From: JAJTFW01 sp031421935
Lineage (GTDB): Bacteria; Bacteroidota; Bacteroidia; AKYH767-A; OLB10
Direction: 5' to 3'
DNA length: 6,415 bases
Assembly (NCBI GenBank): GCA_031421935.1
Contig: JANOPQ010000004.1
Location: 1 to 6,415, forward strand
The position numbers and the translations under genes were made by a program. The stretch's first letter is position 1; the number at the start of each line of letters is the position of its first letter. Shown in pieces: positions 1-6,291 of the stretch. Below the pieces are notes generated by a model. That model did no database searches. It was not told the DNA's origin and saw nothing but the letters and a program-made list of their open reading frames with translations.

Positions 1-81
1 TAGATTGTTCAGTGGTTGCGAAAGAAAATAGAAAGCAGAAACCGCAAAAATTGGTTGGTGTTGGGTGGCGTGCTTTCTTTG

Positions 82-112
82 GTTACTTTCTTTTCACGTA
101 AAAGAAAGTAAC
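82..112. repeat. Perfect 13-bp inverted repeat (hairpin), probable dispersed element
   Basis: The arms GTTACTTTCTTTT (82-94) and AAAAGAAAGTAAC (100-112) are exact reverse complements around a 5-base CACGT loop. The left flank (TGCTTTCTTTG, 71-81) has only a decayed counterpart on the right. There is no T-run after the right arm, so it is not a classical intrinsic terminator, although the stem could still act at an upstream 3' end. I have the impression that similar GGTTACTTTC/GAAAGTAAC palindromes recur between genes in Bacteroidota genomes, but this was not searched. A related right flank occurs again near 1723-1742. Confidence 0.6.
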
Positions 113-372
113 AAGTAAAAACGGACTAGAATCTTAATTTAAAACTAAAATTTATTTAACTGATGTCCGAAGAACCAAATCAATCTAATTTATGTAATAT
201 ATATTCAGTATAAGTCAATGTGAGTGCTAAACTTGAAAAAAATATGATTATAATATTGGACTATTTAATGCTTATAAATGTTATAATTTGTTTTCATTTT
301 GAGCTATAAGTATTCATTAATTAAATTTTAATCTAATCGCGAAGTCTTGAGACAAACATAGGAGGTATTATT

Positions 373-423
373 TTGAGGAATTTATTCGAATATTGCGTTT
401 TATATATTATTTTCACTGCATAA
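373..423 (+). CDS. Possible leader mini-ORF (TTG start) before the GlmU-like gene
   Basis: A perfect AGGAGG (360-365) is followed after 7 bases by TTG (373-375), which opens a 16-codon frame (RNLFEYCVLYIIFTA after the start) ending in TAA at 421-423. That is 11 bases before the ATG of the GlmU-like gene. The SD spacing is ideal, and it is the only consensus SD noticed in front of a possible start in this window. Bacteroidota usually rely little on SD pairing, and an AGGAGG can occur by chance. The peptide is hydrophobic and has no run of a single amino acid or obvious attenuator. It could be a translated leader or simple coincidence; comparison with relatives would decide. Confidence 0.18.
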   Translation: MRNLFEYCVLYIIFTA

Positions 424-434
424 TTGGATAGGCT

Positions 435-1640
435 ATGCAACTAATACTCGCTGACGATCAATACCGTGATCAATTATTGCCCTTTGTTTTTACACGACCT
501 GTGGGAGACTTACGCTGTGGAATTTTAACCACAAGGAGCAAATGGGAAATGCTGTTGGGTATTCCCAAGGGAACTTCGGGTTCGTTAACTCAATTTTATC
601 TTTCTGGACGATATCCCTTAGCCAGCGGAACCGAATGTTTGGTAATTAATGGAGCATTGCTTCCCGATGATGGAATTTTGAGAATGATACAGTCGTTGAA
701 AATTGGACAACAAATTTTGTATAAAGATCGTGTGGTGGCTGCCGGAGTGCATCGAGATCAATTGGTGGGCATGGAAAGTTTGAAAGTGTTTAAGAATTTT
801 GAAACGATTGAGTATACTGGTGAATTGAAATTAATTCAGCATCCTTGGGACTTATTTACCATGAATGACGCTGCCTTACGTTTCGATTTTCAGTTGCTGA
901 CGAAAGGACGGAAGTCTGCGGTGATATCGGGCAGTAATCAAACATTTCAGCCTTCCGATATTTTTTTAGAGCCAGGAGCAAGAGTGGAATGCGCTATCTT
1001 AAATGCTTCCACCGGACCCATCTACATCGGAAAAGATGCGGAAATTATGGAAGGCAGTATGGTGCGCGGACCATTTTCTTTAGGTGAACAAGGCGTGTTG
1101 AAGATGGGCACAAAGGTGTATGGTGCCACTACTATAGGTCCGGGATCGAAAGTAGGAGGTGAGATCAGTAATTCAGTGGTGTACGGAAATAGTAATAAGG
1201 CGCACGATGGATTTTTAGGAAATTCTGTCATCGGCGAGTGGTGTAATATTGGCGCCGATTCGAATACTTCAAACTTGAAGAATAATTATTCGGAAGTGAA
1301 AATTTGGAATTACATAGCCAATGATTTCAAAGGAACTGGATTGCAATTTTGCGGATTATTTATGGGCGATCACAGTAAATGCAGCATTAATACGATGTTT
1401 AATACTGGGACCGTAATTGGTGTTTCTGCAAATATTTTTGGTGCAGGATTTCCTCCTAAGATGGTACCATCGTTCAGTTGGGGCTCCGATCATGCATCGG
1501 AAATGTTTGTAATTGATAAGGCTATTGAGTTGGCAGAAAAAGTGATGATCCGTAGAAATTTGGTGATGACCGAAGCGGATAAAAATATTTTGAGTCATTT
1601 GTATTTGATGCAATTACATCCTACTGCTGAAGAGAAATAA
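435..1640 (+). CDS. GlmU-like bifunctional sugar nucleotidyltransferase / left-handed beta-helix acyltransferase (Bacteroidota type)
   Basis: Likely cytosolic enzyme of amino-sugar nucleotide synthesis. By family it is expected to acetylate glucosamine-1-phosphate and/or form UDP-GlcNAc for peptidoglycan and surface glycans. Residues 1-155 match the 'alternative' GlmU N-domain: ILADD (4-8), LLPFVFTRP (14-22) and LRCGILTTRSKW (26-37) replace the usual LAAGxGTRM loop. Residues about 170-350 show hexapeptide-repeat spacing of a left-handed beta-helix (IYIGKDAEI, TTIGPGSKVGG, SVIGEWCNIGADS). KAH with His257 just before GFLGNSVIG aligns with the catalytic His region of E. coli GlmU (GHLTYLGDAEIG). 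At 401 aa it is shorter than E. coli GlmU (about 456) but normal for this group. The ATG gives the expected N-terminus at the first beta-strand, with no SD. Family assignment is firm; the exact substrate is inferred. Confidence 0.9.
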   Translation: MQLILADDQYRDQLLPFVFTRPVGDLRCGILTTRSKWEMLLGIPKGTSGSLTQFYLSGRYPLASGTECLVINGALLPDDGILRMIQSLKIGQQILYKDRVVAAGVHRDQLVGMESLKVFKNFETIEYTGELKLIQHPWDLFTMNDAALRFDFQLLTKGRKSAVISGSNQTFQPSDIFLEPGARVECAILNASTGPIYIGKDAEIMEGSMVRGPFSLGEQGVLKMGTKVYGATTIGPGSKVGGEISNSVVYGNSNKAHDGFLGNSVIGEWCNIGADSNTSNLKNNYSEVKIWNYIANDFKGTGLQFCGLFMGDHSKCSINTMFNTGTVIGVSANIFGAGFPPKMVPSFSWGSDHASEMFVIDKAIELAEKVMIRRNLVMTEADKNILSHLYLMQLHPTAEEK

Positions 1641-1645
1641 TTTTT

Positions 1646-1730
1646 TTTCTTTAGATGGTAGTATGGTTTGAAATTAGTTCCATCGGAGTGGATGGACTTA
1701 CAGACAGTAGTCTACCATCTTCAAAAGAAA
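1646..1730. other. Long branched stem-loop between the GlmU-like gene and lon
   Basis: AGATGGTAG (1653-1661) pairs perfectly with CTACCATCT (1712-1720). The stem extends outward by 7 more pairs (1646-1652 with 1724-1730) across a 3-base bulge. Inside, CCATC (1680-1684) pairs with GATGG (1691-1695) around GGAGTG and is extended by AGT/ACT past a bulged T. An alternative small hairpin AGAC/GTCT lies at 1702-1713. The T8 run lies before the left arm, not after the right one, so this is not a standard terminator for the upstream gene. It could be a 3'-end stabilising structure, a degenerate mobile repeat or a small structured RNA. The pairing is seen; any function is inferred. Confidence 0.5.
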
Positions 1731-1809
1731 GTTGAGTAAAAAGATAGATGAATTCCTATTGGCATAATGATTGAAATAGGGTGGATTTTGTTAATTTTCC
1801 CCTTATTAC

Positions 1810-1830
1810 TGCCAAACTGACATAAATTTA
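1810..1830 (+). promoter_or_regulatory. Candidate regulatory/promoter motif just upstream of lon
   Basis: TGCCA (1810-1814), a 3-base AAC spacer and TGACA (1818-1822) form a near-palindrome with one mismatch to TGTCA-N3-TGACA. It is followed directly by TAAATTTA (1823-1830), seven of eight bases of the Bacteroidota -7 element TAnnTTTG. The lon ATG follows after 4 bases, so if this were the -7 element the transcript would be nearly leaderless. No TTG-type -33 box sits at the right distance. Stress control of lon is common, which makes an operator here plausible, but the motif is short and unproven. Confidence 0.22.
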
Positions 1831-1834
1831 GAAA

Positions 1835-4345
1835 ATGAAATCACAATTCGATAATAATGAACTGCCTATTGGTCAGATGCCCATCAGCGACGACGAGCCT
1901 GAATTAATACCCCTGTTGACCAATGAGGACGAAGAACAGATGAATAATGAGCAGATGCCGGAAATTGTTTCGGTGCTGCCTTTAAGAAATACCGTACTCT
2001 TTCCTGGAGTTGTAATTCCAATTACGGTAGGTCGCGATAAATCCATCAAACTCATTAAAGATGCTTATGCAAGTGATCGCATCATTGGTGTGGTTTCACA
2101 GAAAGATGTAAGCATCGAAGATCCGAAGTTGTCGGATCTGAATAACATTGGAACCATCGCACAAATTTTACGCATGTTGCGTATGCCCGATGGAAATACG
2201 ACGGTAATCATTCAAGGAAAACGTCGTTTTAAAATTGGCGATATCGTGCAAGATGAACCGTATTTGAAAGCGAAGGTGGAAGCTTTTTCGGATGTTCCCA
2301 ATATTCAAAAGGATGAAGAGTTTACAGCTATTGTAGATTCATTAAAAGATATTTCTATGGCGATCATCGAACAGTCGCCAAATATTCCATCGGAAGCAAG
2401 TTTTGCCATTCGTAATATTGAGAGTCCATCGTTCCTCATCAACTTCATTTCTTCCAACATGAATGCGGATGTGGAAAAGAAGCAAATGCTTTTAGAGATG
2501 AATGATTTGAAAGATCGCGCAACACGTGTGCTCGAGCATCTTACCAAGGAATTGCAAATGCTGGAGTTGAAGAATCAAATCCAGAGCAAGGTAAAAACAG
2601 ATCTCGATAAACAACAACGTGAATATTTTTTAAATCAACAATTAAAAACAATTCAAGAAGAGCTTGGCGGAAATACCCCCGACAAAGAAATTTCGGAGAT
2701 GCGCGAACGTGCGAAGTTGAAGAAATGGAATAAGTCGGTGGAAGAAGTTTTTAATAAGGAGATGGATCGATTGAATCGCATTAATCCCGCTGCTGCCGAA
2801 TATTCCGTGACGATGAATTACCTCGAGTTGTTACTCGAGCTTCCTTGGGAAGAACATACCACTGATGTTTACGACTTAAAACGCGCAGAAAAAATTTTAA
2901 ATCGCGATCATTACGGTTTGGAAAAAGTAAAGAATCGTATTCTCGAATATTTAGCGGTGATCAAGTTGAAGAAAGATATGAAGTCGCCCATCATGTGTTT
3001 GGTTGGACCTCCTGGAGTTGGAAAAACATCTTTGGGAAAATCGGTTGCCGAAGCCTTGGGAAGAAAATATGTGCGCATGTCGTTAGGTGGAATGAGAGAC
3101 GAAGCAGAAATTCGCGGACATCGTAAAACGTATATCGGCGCAATGCCCGGACGTATCATTCAAAATTTAAAGAAAGCGAAATCAAACAATCCCGTTTTTA
3201 TTTTAGATGAGATAGACAAGTTAACAAACGATTTTCACGGCGATCCTTCCTCTGCATTGTTGGAGGTATTGGATCCCGAACAAAACACAACGTTTTATGA
3301 TAACTATGTTGAGATTGAATACGACTTAAGCAAAGTATTATTCATCGCTACTGCTAATTCAATGAATTCTATTCAACCTGCGTTATTAGATCGTTTAGAA
3401 ATCATCAATATCAGCGGCTATACCATCGAGGAGAAAGTGCACATCGCACAAAAACATTTGGTAACAAAACAACTCGAAGCGCATGGATTAAAAGCTGGAC
3501 AATTAGCCATTCCTCAACCCATGTTGAAATTAATTATTGAGCAGTATACTTGGGAGAGTGGAGTACGTACTTTAGAAAAGTGCATTGCATCCGTAGTTCG
3601 TTCCATTGCCAAGATGGTTGCTATGGATGAAAATGCACCATCAAAGGTAACGGAGACGCATGTACGAAAAGCATTGGGCGCACCACGATTTATCCTCGAT
3701 AAATTAATCAACAATGAAACCGCAGGAGTCGTTACAGGCTTAGGATGGAGTCCAAATGGAGGAAGTGTATTATTCATCGAATCATCCATCAGCAAAGGAA
3801 CTGGAAAATTAACCCTCACCGGGAACTTAGGCGATGTAATGAAAGAATCGGCGGTAATTGCATTGGCCTATTTAAAAGCACACGCCGAAGAATTCGGAAT
3901 TAAGTCAAGCTACTTTGATGAATGGGATATTCATATGCATGTACCAGAAGGGGCCATTCCAAAAGATGGTCCGTCGGCTGGAATTACCATGCTCACCTCA
4001 TTGGCTTCCTTATTTACACAGCGCAGAGTAAAAAATAAATTAGCGATGACCGGCGAAATCACTTTGCGCGGAAAAGTATTACCCGTTGGTGGCATCAAAG
4101 AAAAAATTCTGGCAGCAAAACGCGCCGGCATCAAAGAAATTATTCTTTGTGTCGACAATGAAAAAGATATTTTAGACATCAAGAAAGATTATTTAAAAGA
4201 TCTCACCTTCCATTACGTAGAAAACATGTCGGAAGTGCTAGAAGTAGCGCTTACCTCACAAAAAGTAAAAAATGCAATTGTGATGAATGGGAAGGCAAAC
4301 ACCAACGAACACATTTCATCCAAGAAAGTGGTAGGAAGAAAATAA
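1835..4345 (+). CDS. lon: ATP-dependent protease LonA (endopeptidase La)
   Basis: Cytosolic hexameric AAA+ serine protease that unfolds and degrades damaged and short-lived regulatory proteins. An acidic N-terminal tail (about residues 15-43) precedes the substrate-binding LON domain (about 44-245: LPLRNTVLFPGVVIPI). A coiled helical region follows (about 245-340, with QREYFLNQQLKTIQEELG at 261-278). The AAA+ module has Walker A GPPGVGKT (391-398), Walker B FILDEID (455-461), sensor-1 Asn508 in FIATAN, Arg520 in LLDR as likely arginine finger, and sensor-2 Arg578 in GVRTLE. The protease domain has PKDGPSAG with nucleophile Ser714, and GGIKEKILAAKRAG with Lys757; their 43-residue spacing equals that of E. 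coli Lon Ser679/Lys722. At 836 aa it is complete and slightly longer than E. coli Lon (784) because of the N-terminal extension. The ATG start has no SD. All motifs are intact, so it should be active. Confidence 0.98.
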   Translation: MKSQFDNNELPIGQMPISDDEPELIPLLTNEDEEQMNNEQMPEIVSVLPLRNTVLFPGVVIPITVGRDKSIKLIKDAYASDRIIGVVSQKDVSIEDPKLSDLNNIGTIAQILRMLRMPDGNTTVIIQGKRRFKIGDIVQDEPYLKAKVEAFSDVPNIQKDEEFTAIVDSLKDISMAIIEQSPNIPSEASFAIRNIESPSFLINFISSNMNADVEKKQMLLEMNDLKDRATRVLEHLTKELQMLELKNQIQSKVKTDLDKQQREYFLNQQLKTIQEELGGNTPDKEISEMRERAKLKKWNKSVEEVFNKEMDRLNRINPAAAEYSVTMNYLELLLELPWEEHTTDVYDLKRAEKILNRDHYGLEKVKNRILEYLAVIKLKKDMKSPIMCLVGPPGVGKTSLGKSVAEALGRKYVRMSLGGMRDEAEIRGHRKTYIGAMPGRIIQNLKKAKSNNPVFILDEIDKLTNDFHGDPSSALLEVLDPEQNTTFYDNYVEIEYDLSKVLFIATANSMNSIQPALLDRLEIINISGYTIEEKVHIAQKHLVTKQLEAHGLKAGQLAIPQPMLKLIIEQYTWESGVRTLEKCIASVVRSIAKMVAMDENAPSKVTETHVRKALGAPRFILDKLINNETAGVVTGLGWSPNGGSVLFIESSISKGTGKLTLTGNLGDVMKESAVIALAYLKAHAEEFGIKSSYFDEWDIHMHVPEGAIPKDGPSAGITMLTSLASLFTQRRVKNKLAMTGEITLRGKVLPVGGIKEKILAAKRAGIKEIILCVDNEKDILDIKKDYLKDLTFHYVENMSEVLEVALTSQKVKNAIVMNGKANTNEHISSKKVVGRK

Positions 4346-4679
4346 ATTATTTAAAATAGTTTTAAAATTTGGAGGTGGCTCTAAACAGAATTTATTCTGC
4401 CTAGATCAACCTCTGCTCATTTAAAAGAAGAAGAAATCCTAATGACGAATATTCAAAATGAAATAATAGAAGATGAAACCAGTAATTAGCGGCATTTCTA
4501 AAGTGAATGATTCTAACTTTGTAGGGGAATTGTATAATTTGGAAGAAAAAAGGTTTTTTAGTAGATAATTAGAAAGGAAAAACTAACTTAGTACTGGAAT
4601 ATTTGAATGAGGGTAATTACGTAGTTGCATTCCAACAAAATGACCAAATAGTAATACACGATAAACTCGTAATCGTAAA
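4346..4679. other. Gap between lon and the T9SS cargo gene
   Basis: No intact gene is seen in these 334 bases. The left part has a stem-loop (4372-4413) a short way after the lon stop. The right part (from about 4442) has short plus-strand frames that read like a broken T9SS sorting domain. A sequence TAACTTTG at 4514-4521 matches the Bacteroidota -7 element TAnnTTTG exactly and could serve the downstream gene, but no TTG -33 box is found at the usual spacing. Confidence 0.5.
4372..4413 (+). terminator. Stem-loop after lon, possible transcription end
   Basis: Three nested pairings form one imperfect hairpin: GAGGT/ACCTC (4372-4376 with 4409-4413), TCTA/TAGA (4380-4383 with 4402-4405) and CAGAAT/ATTCTG (4386-4391 with 4394-4399). 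They are separated by symmetrical internal loops. The structure starts 26 bases after the lon stop codon, a usual place for a terminator. No T-run follows the right arm, so intrinsic termination is not certain; it may instead protect the lon mRNA 3' end. The two-base TT tip would open by one pair in a real hairpin. Confidence 0.35.
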
Positions 4680-4683
4680 GTGA
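4473..4683 (+). pseudogene. Decayed T9SS C-terminal sorting domain (frameshifted remnant)
   Basis: Frame 1 from 4573 to the TGA at 4681-4683 reads as the last half of a T9SS type A sorting domain: LVLEYLNEGNYVVAFQQ, then a DKLVIVK end. The family pattern is leucine-rich strand, G-x-Y-x-V strand and K-L-V-V-x terminal strand. Frame 3 from ATG 4473 gives a plausible preceding part (ISGISKVNDSNFVGELYNLEEKRFF) with the YNL segment expected before the central turn. The two halves are separated by stops in all three frames at 4559-4572, so a single frameshift cannot join them. An earlier piece in frame 2 (4382-4489, open but unrecognised) may be the next fragment upstream; no PNP motif was found. 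It is most likely the eroded 3' end of a lost T9SS cargo gene. Its TGA overlaps the GTG of the next gene by GTGA. Confidence 0.5.
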
Positions 4684-6200
4684 AAAAAATAAAACTTTTA
4701 ATACTTATGGTATTGTCTCTTTCGTATGTGAAGGGTCAATACCATGATGCCAATTGGGTCATTTCAACGGGATATGCATCAATAAACCACAATACGTTAA
4801 TAAATTTTCCGCCAGGAGGACAACCTCAAGCATCACTTACTAGTGGTTATATCCCTTTTTCACTTTCTAATTCCAATATTTCAGATCAATATGGAAATCT
4901 ACTTTTTATAACAAATGGGATAAATATTTACAATCGTTTGTTTCAACTTATTCCTGGGGGAATAATTCAAACAAGTAATACTAGTATGTTTGCTTCAACA
5001 GGTTTGAATCGACCACATCAATATATTTTCATACCTTGGCCAGGAGATACTAATCTATTTGTATTATTTTATTGCGTTCCCGAACTTCAGATAGTTTCTT
5101 TTGGGCCTTGTGCTAATGGCTGGTCTTGGCTTTCTACCCATCTTTATTACACGGTGTTGGATAAAACATTAAATGGAGGTTTAGGTGGAATTCTTTCTGC
5201 AAATAATATTGCATTGAACGATACACTTGTGCATTTAACAGGATTATCAGCTGCAAAGCATGCCAATGGAAGAGATTGGTGGATAGTTGTTAAAGAGAAT
5301 TGTAATAATTCATTCAAAAGAGTTTTGTTTACACCCAATGGTGTTCAATATTTAGGTACACAAAGTATAGGTCCAACTATGGGGCTGTTTGATGCAGCTG
5401 TTTCTAATTTTTCTCCGGATGGATCAACTTATTTCCAAAACAAAAGTAGTTTTGATTTAATAATTTATAAATTTGATCGATGTACGGGTAATTTTTTTGA
5501 TCCTTTAATTTTAAATTCAGGAACTGTGCCTGAATCTTATAGTGCGTTTTCTCCAAATTCAAGGTTTTTATACAGGGCAGCAAATAGTCAAGGAATTAAT
5601 ACAGCTCAATATGATTTAAGTTTGTATTATCAGCCAAATGGAGTTCAAAATAGTCGTTTGTTAATCGATCCAACGTTCGATAGTATATCATGTACTGGAC
5701 TTAATCCATTTACCGCAAGTGCAGCTTGTGCACCTGAATTAGCAGCTGACGGGAAAATTTATTTTGGTCATTGTTATTCATGCAATTTATCAGTTATTAA
5801 TTATCCAGATAGCTTAGATACACTTTGCAATATGGAGTATAATAATTTTGTTCTTCCTTCTCCCCACGTTGGTTTGCCGCCATATTTCCCCAACTACCGC
5901 TTAGGCCCAATTTCTGGAAGTCCATGTGATACATTGAGTGTTGGAGTTGAAGAATGGCAACCAAGTCAAGTATTAATATTTCCAAACCCAACACAAAACT
6001 CAATCAATGTTAGCCTAGGGAGAACTTGTGAAGAAATACAATGTAAGGTTTACAACATGCAAGGTCAAATGCTTTTTCAAGAAAAAAGAAATTTCGGAAA
6101 TGCATTCACATTGGACTTCCCTAAACTTTCAAAAGGACTTTACTTATTGGAGATACTTTGTAATGAAGGAAGGGTGGTGAAAAAGGTGATAGTGGAATAG
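4680..6200 (+). CDS. Secreted T9SS type A sorting domain protein with beta-propeller-like body
   Basis: The GTG start gives a clear signal peptide: KKIK (2-5), hydrophobic core (6-16), probable cleavage after VKG (about residue 19) before QYHDANW. The next ATG (4707) would lose the positive N-region, so GTG is preferred although no SD is seen. The body (about 20-420) resembles the Bacteroidota family that begins with an NW.. strand followed by 'SDxxGNLLFxTNGxxIYN' (ISDQYGNLLFITNGINIYN, 67-85), then HANGRDWWIVV (194-204), NFSPDGSTYF (243-252), FSPNSRFLY (290-298) and ELAADGKIYFG (353-363). These regularly spaced blade-like strands suggest a beta-propeller. Ten cysteines lie in the body, including C365-x2-C368. 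Residues 423-506 form the T9SS type A domain: IFPNPTQNSINVSL, YNMQGQMLF, LSKGLYLLEI and terminal KKVIVE. It should cross the outer membrane and be released or anchored at the surface. No catalytic site was recognised; the ligand is unknown. Confidence 0.88.
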   Translation: MKKIKLLILMVLSLSYVKGQYHDANWVISTGYASINHNTLINFPPGGQPQASLTSGYIPFSLSNSNISDQYGNLLFITNGINIYNRLFQLIPGGIIQTSNTSMFASTGLNRPHQYIFIPWPGDTNLFVLFYCVPELQIVSFGPCANGWSWLSTHLYYTVLDKTLNGGLGGILSANNIALNDTLVHLTGLSAAKHANGRDWWIVVKENCNNSFKRVLFTPNGVQYLGTQSIGPTMGLFDAAVSNFSPDGSTYFQNKSSFDLIIYKFDRCTGNFFDPLILNSGTVPESYSAFSPNSRFLYRAANSQGINTAQYDLSLYYQPNGVQNSRLLIDPTFDSISCTGLNPFTASAACAPELAADGKIYFGHCYSCNLSVINYPDSLDTLCNMEYNNFVLPSPHVGLPPYFPNYRLGPISGSPCDTLSVGVEEWQPSQVLIFPNPTQNSINVSLGRTCEEIQCKVYNMQGQMLFQEKRNFGNAFTLDFPKLSKGLYLLEILCNEGRVVKKVIVE

Positions 6201-6291
6201 GAATTTTGTCACCATGTATTTTGGTCATTTGTAACTCAGCAATATTGTGCTTAATTGCAGTGATCTTTCACCGCGAAAAAAAAACGTCAGG

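Larger units (their letters stand above)
1..434. other. Gene-poor AT-rich stretch upstream of the GlmU-like gene
   Basis: No confident gene is seen. Frame 1 opens with a stop (TAG 1-3) and frame 2 stops at 29-31. Only frame 3 is open from the left edge (codons from base 3 to a TAA at 99-101, about 32 codons). If an upstream plus-strand gene enters the window it must end there, inside the inverted repeat at 82-112. The rest (113-359) is very AT-rich with stops in all frames. A 16-codon ATG ORF at 163-213 is present but has no supporting feature. A perfect AGGAGG and a short TTG ORF lie at 360-423 and are listed separately. Confidence 0.6.

Noticed and set aside
3..101. Open frame entering from the left edge (about 32 codons), possible 3' end of an upstream gene
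   Set aside because: Its last third is the inverted-repeat sequence itself and the rest has no recognisable protein features; too little to call a gene.
163..213. 16-codon ATG ORF (MSEEPNQSNLCNIYSV)
   Set aside because: No ribosome site, no homology recognised, and it lies in very AT-rich sequence full of stops.
204..230. GAGTGCTAA at 222-230, identical to the right half of the CIRCE heat-shock operator
   Set aside because: The left half at the correct 9-base spacing (204-212, TTCAGTATA) matches only about 3 of 9 bases of TTAGCACTC, and no heat-shock gene starts nearby.
1022..4182. Minus-strand open frames within the GlmU-like gene and lon (60-101 codons)
   Set aside because: They lie opposite strongly conserved coding sequence and their translations show no domain or coherent fold.
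4545..4572. Programmed frameshift at the A6/T6 runs joining the two halves of the sorting-domain remnant
   Set aside because: Frame 3 stops at 4566-4568 and frame 1 stops at 4570-4572, so no single slip at the runs gives a continuous product; decay is simpler.
6234..6261. Weak hairpin (ACT..GCAAT / ATTGCAGT) after the T9SS gene as a terminator
   Set aside because: Short AT-rich stem with a bulge and a 10-base loop, and no T-run follows.
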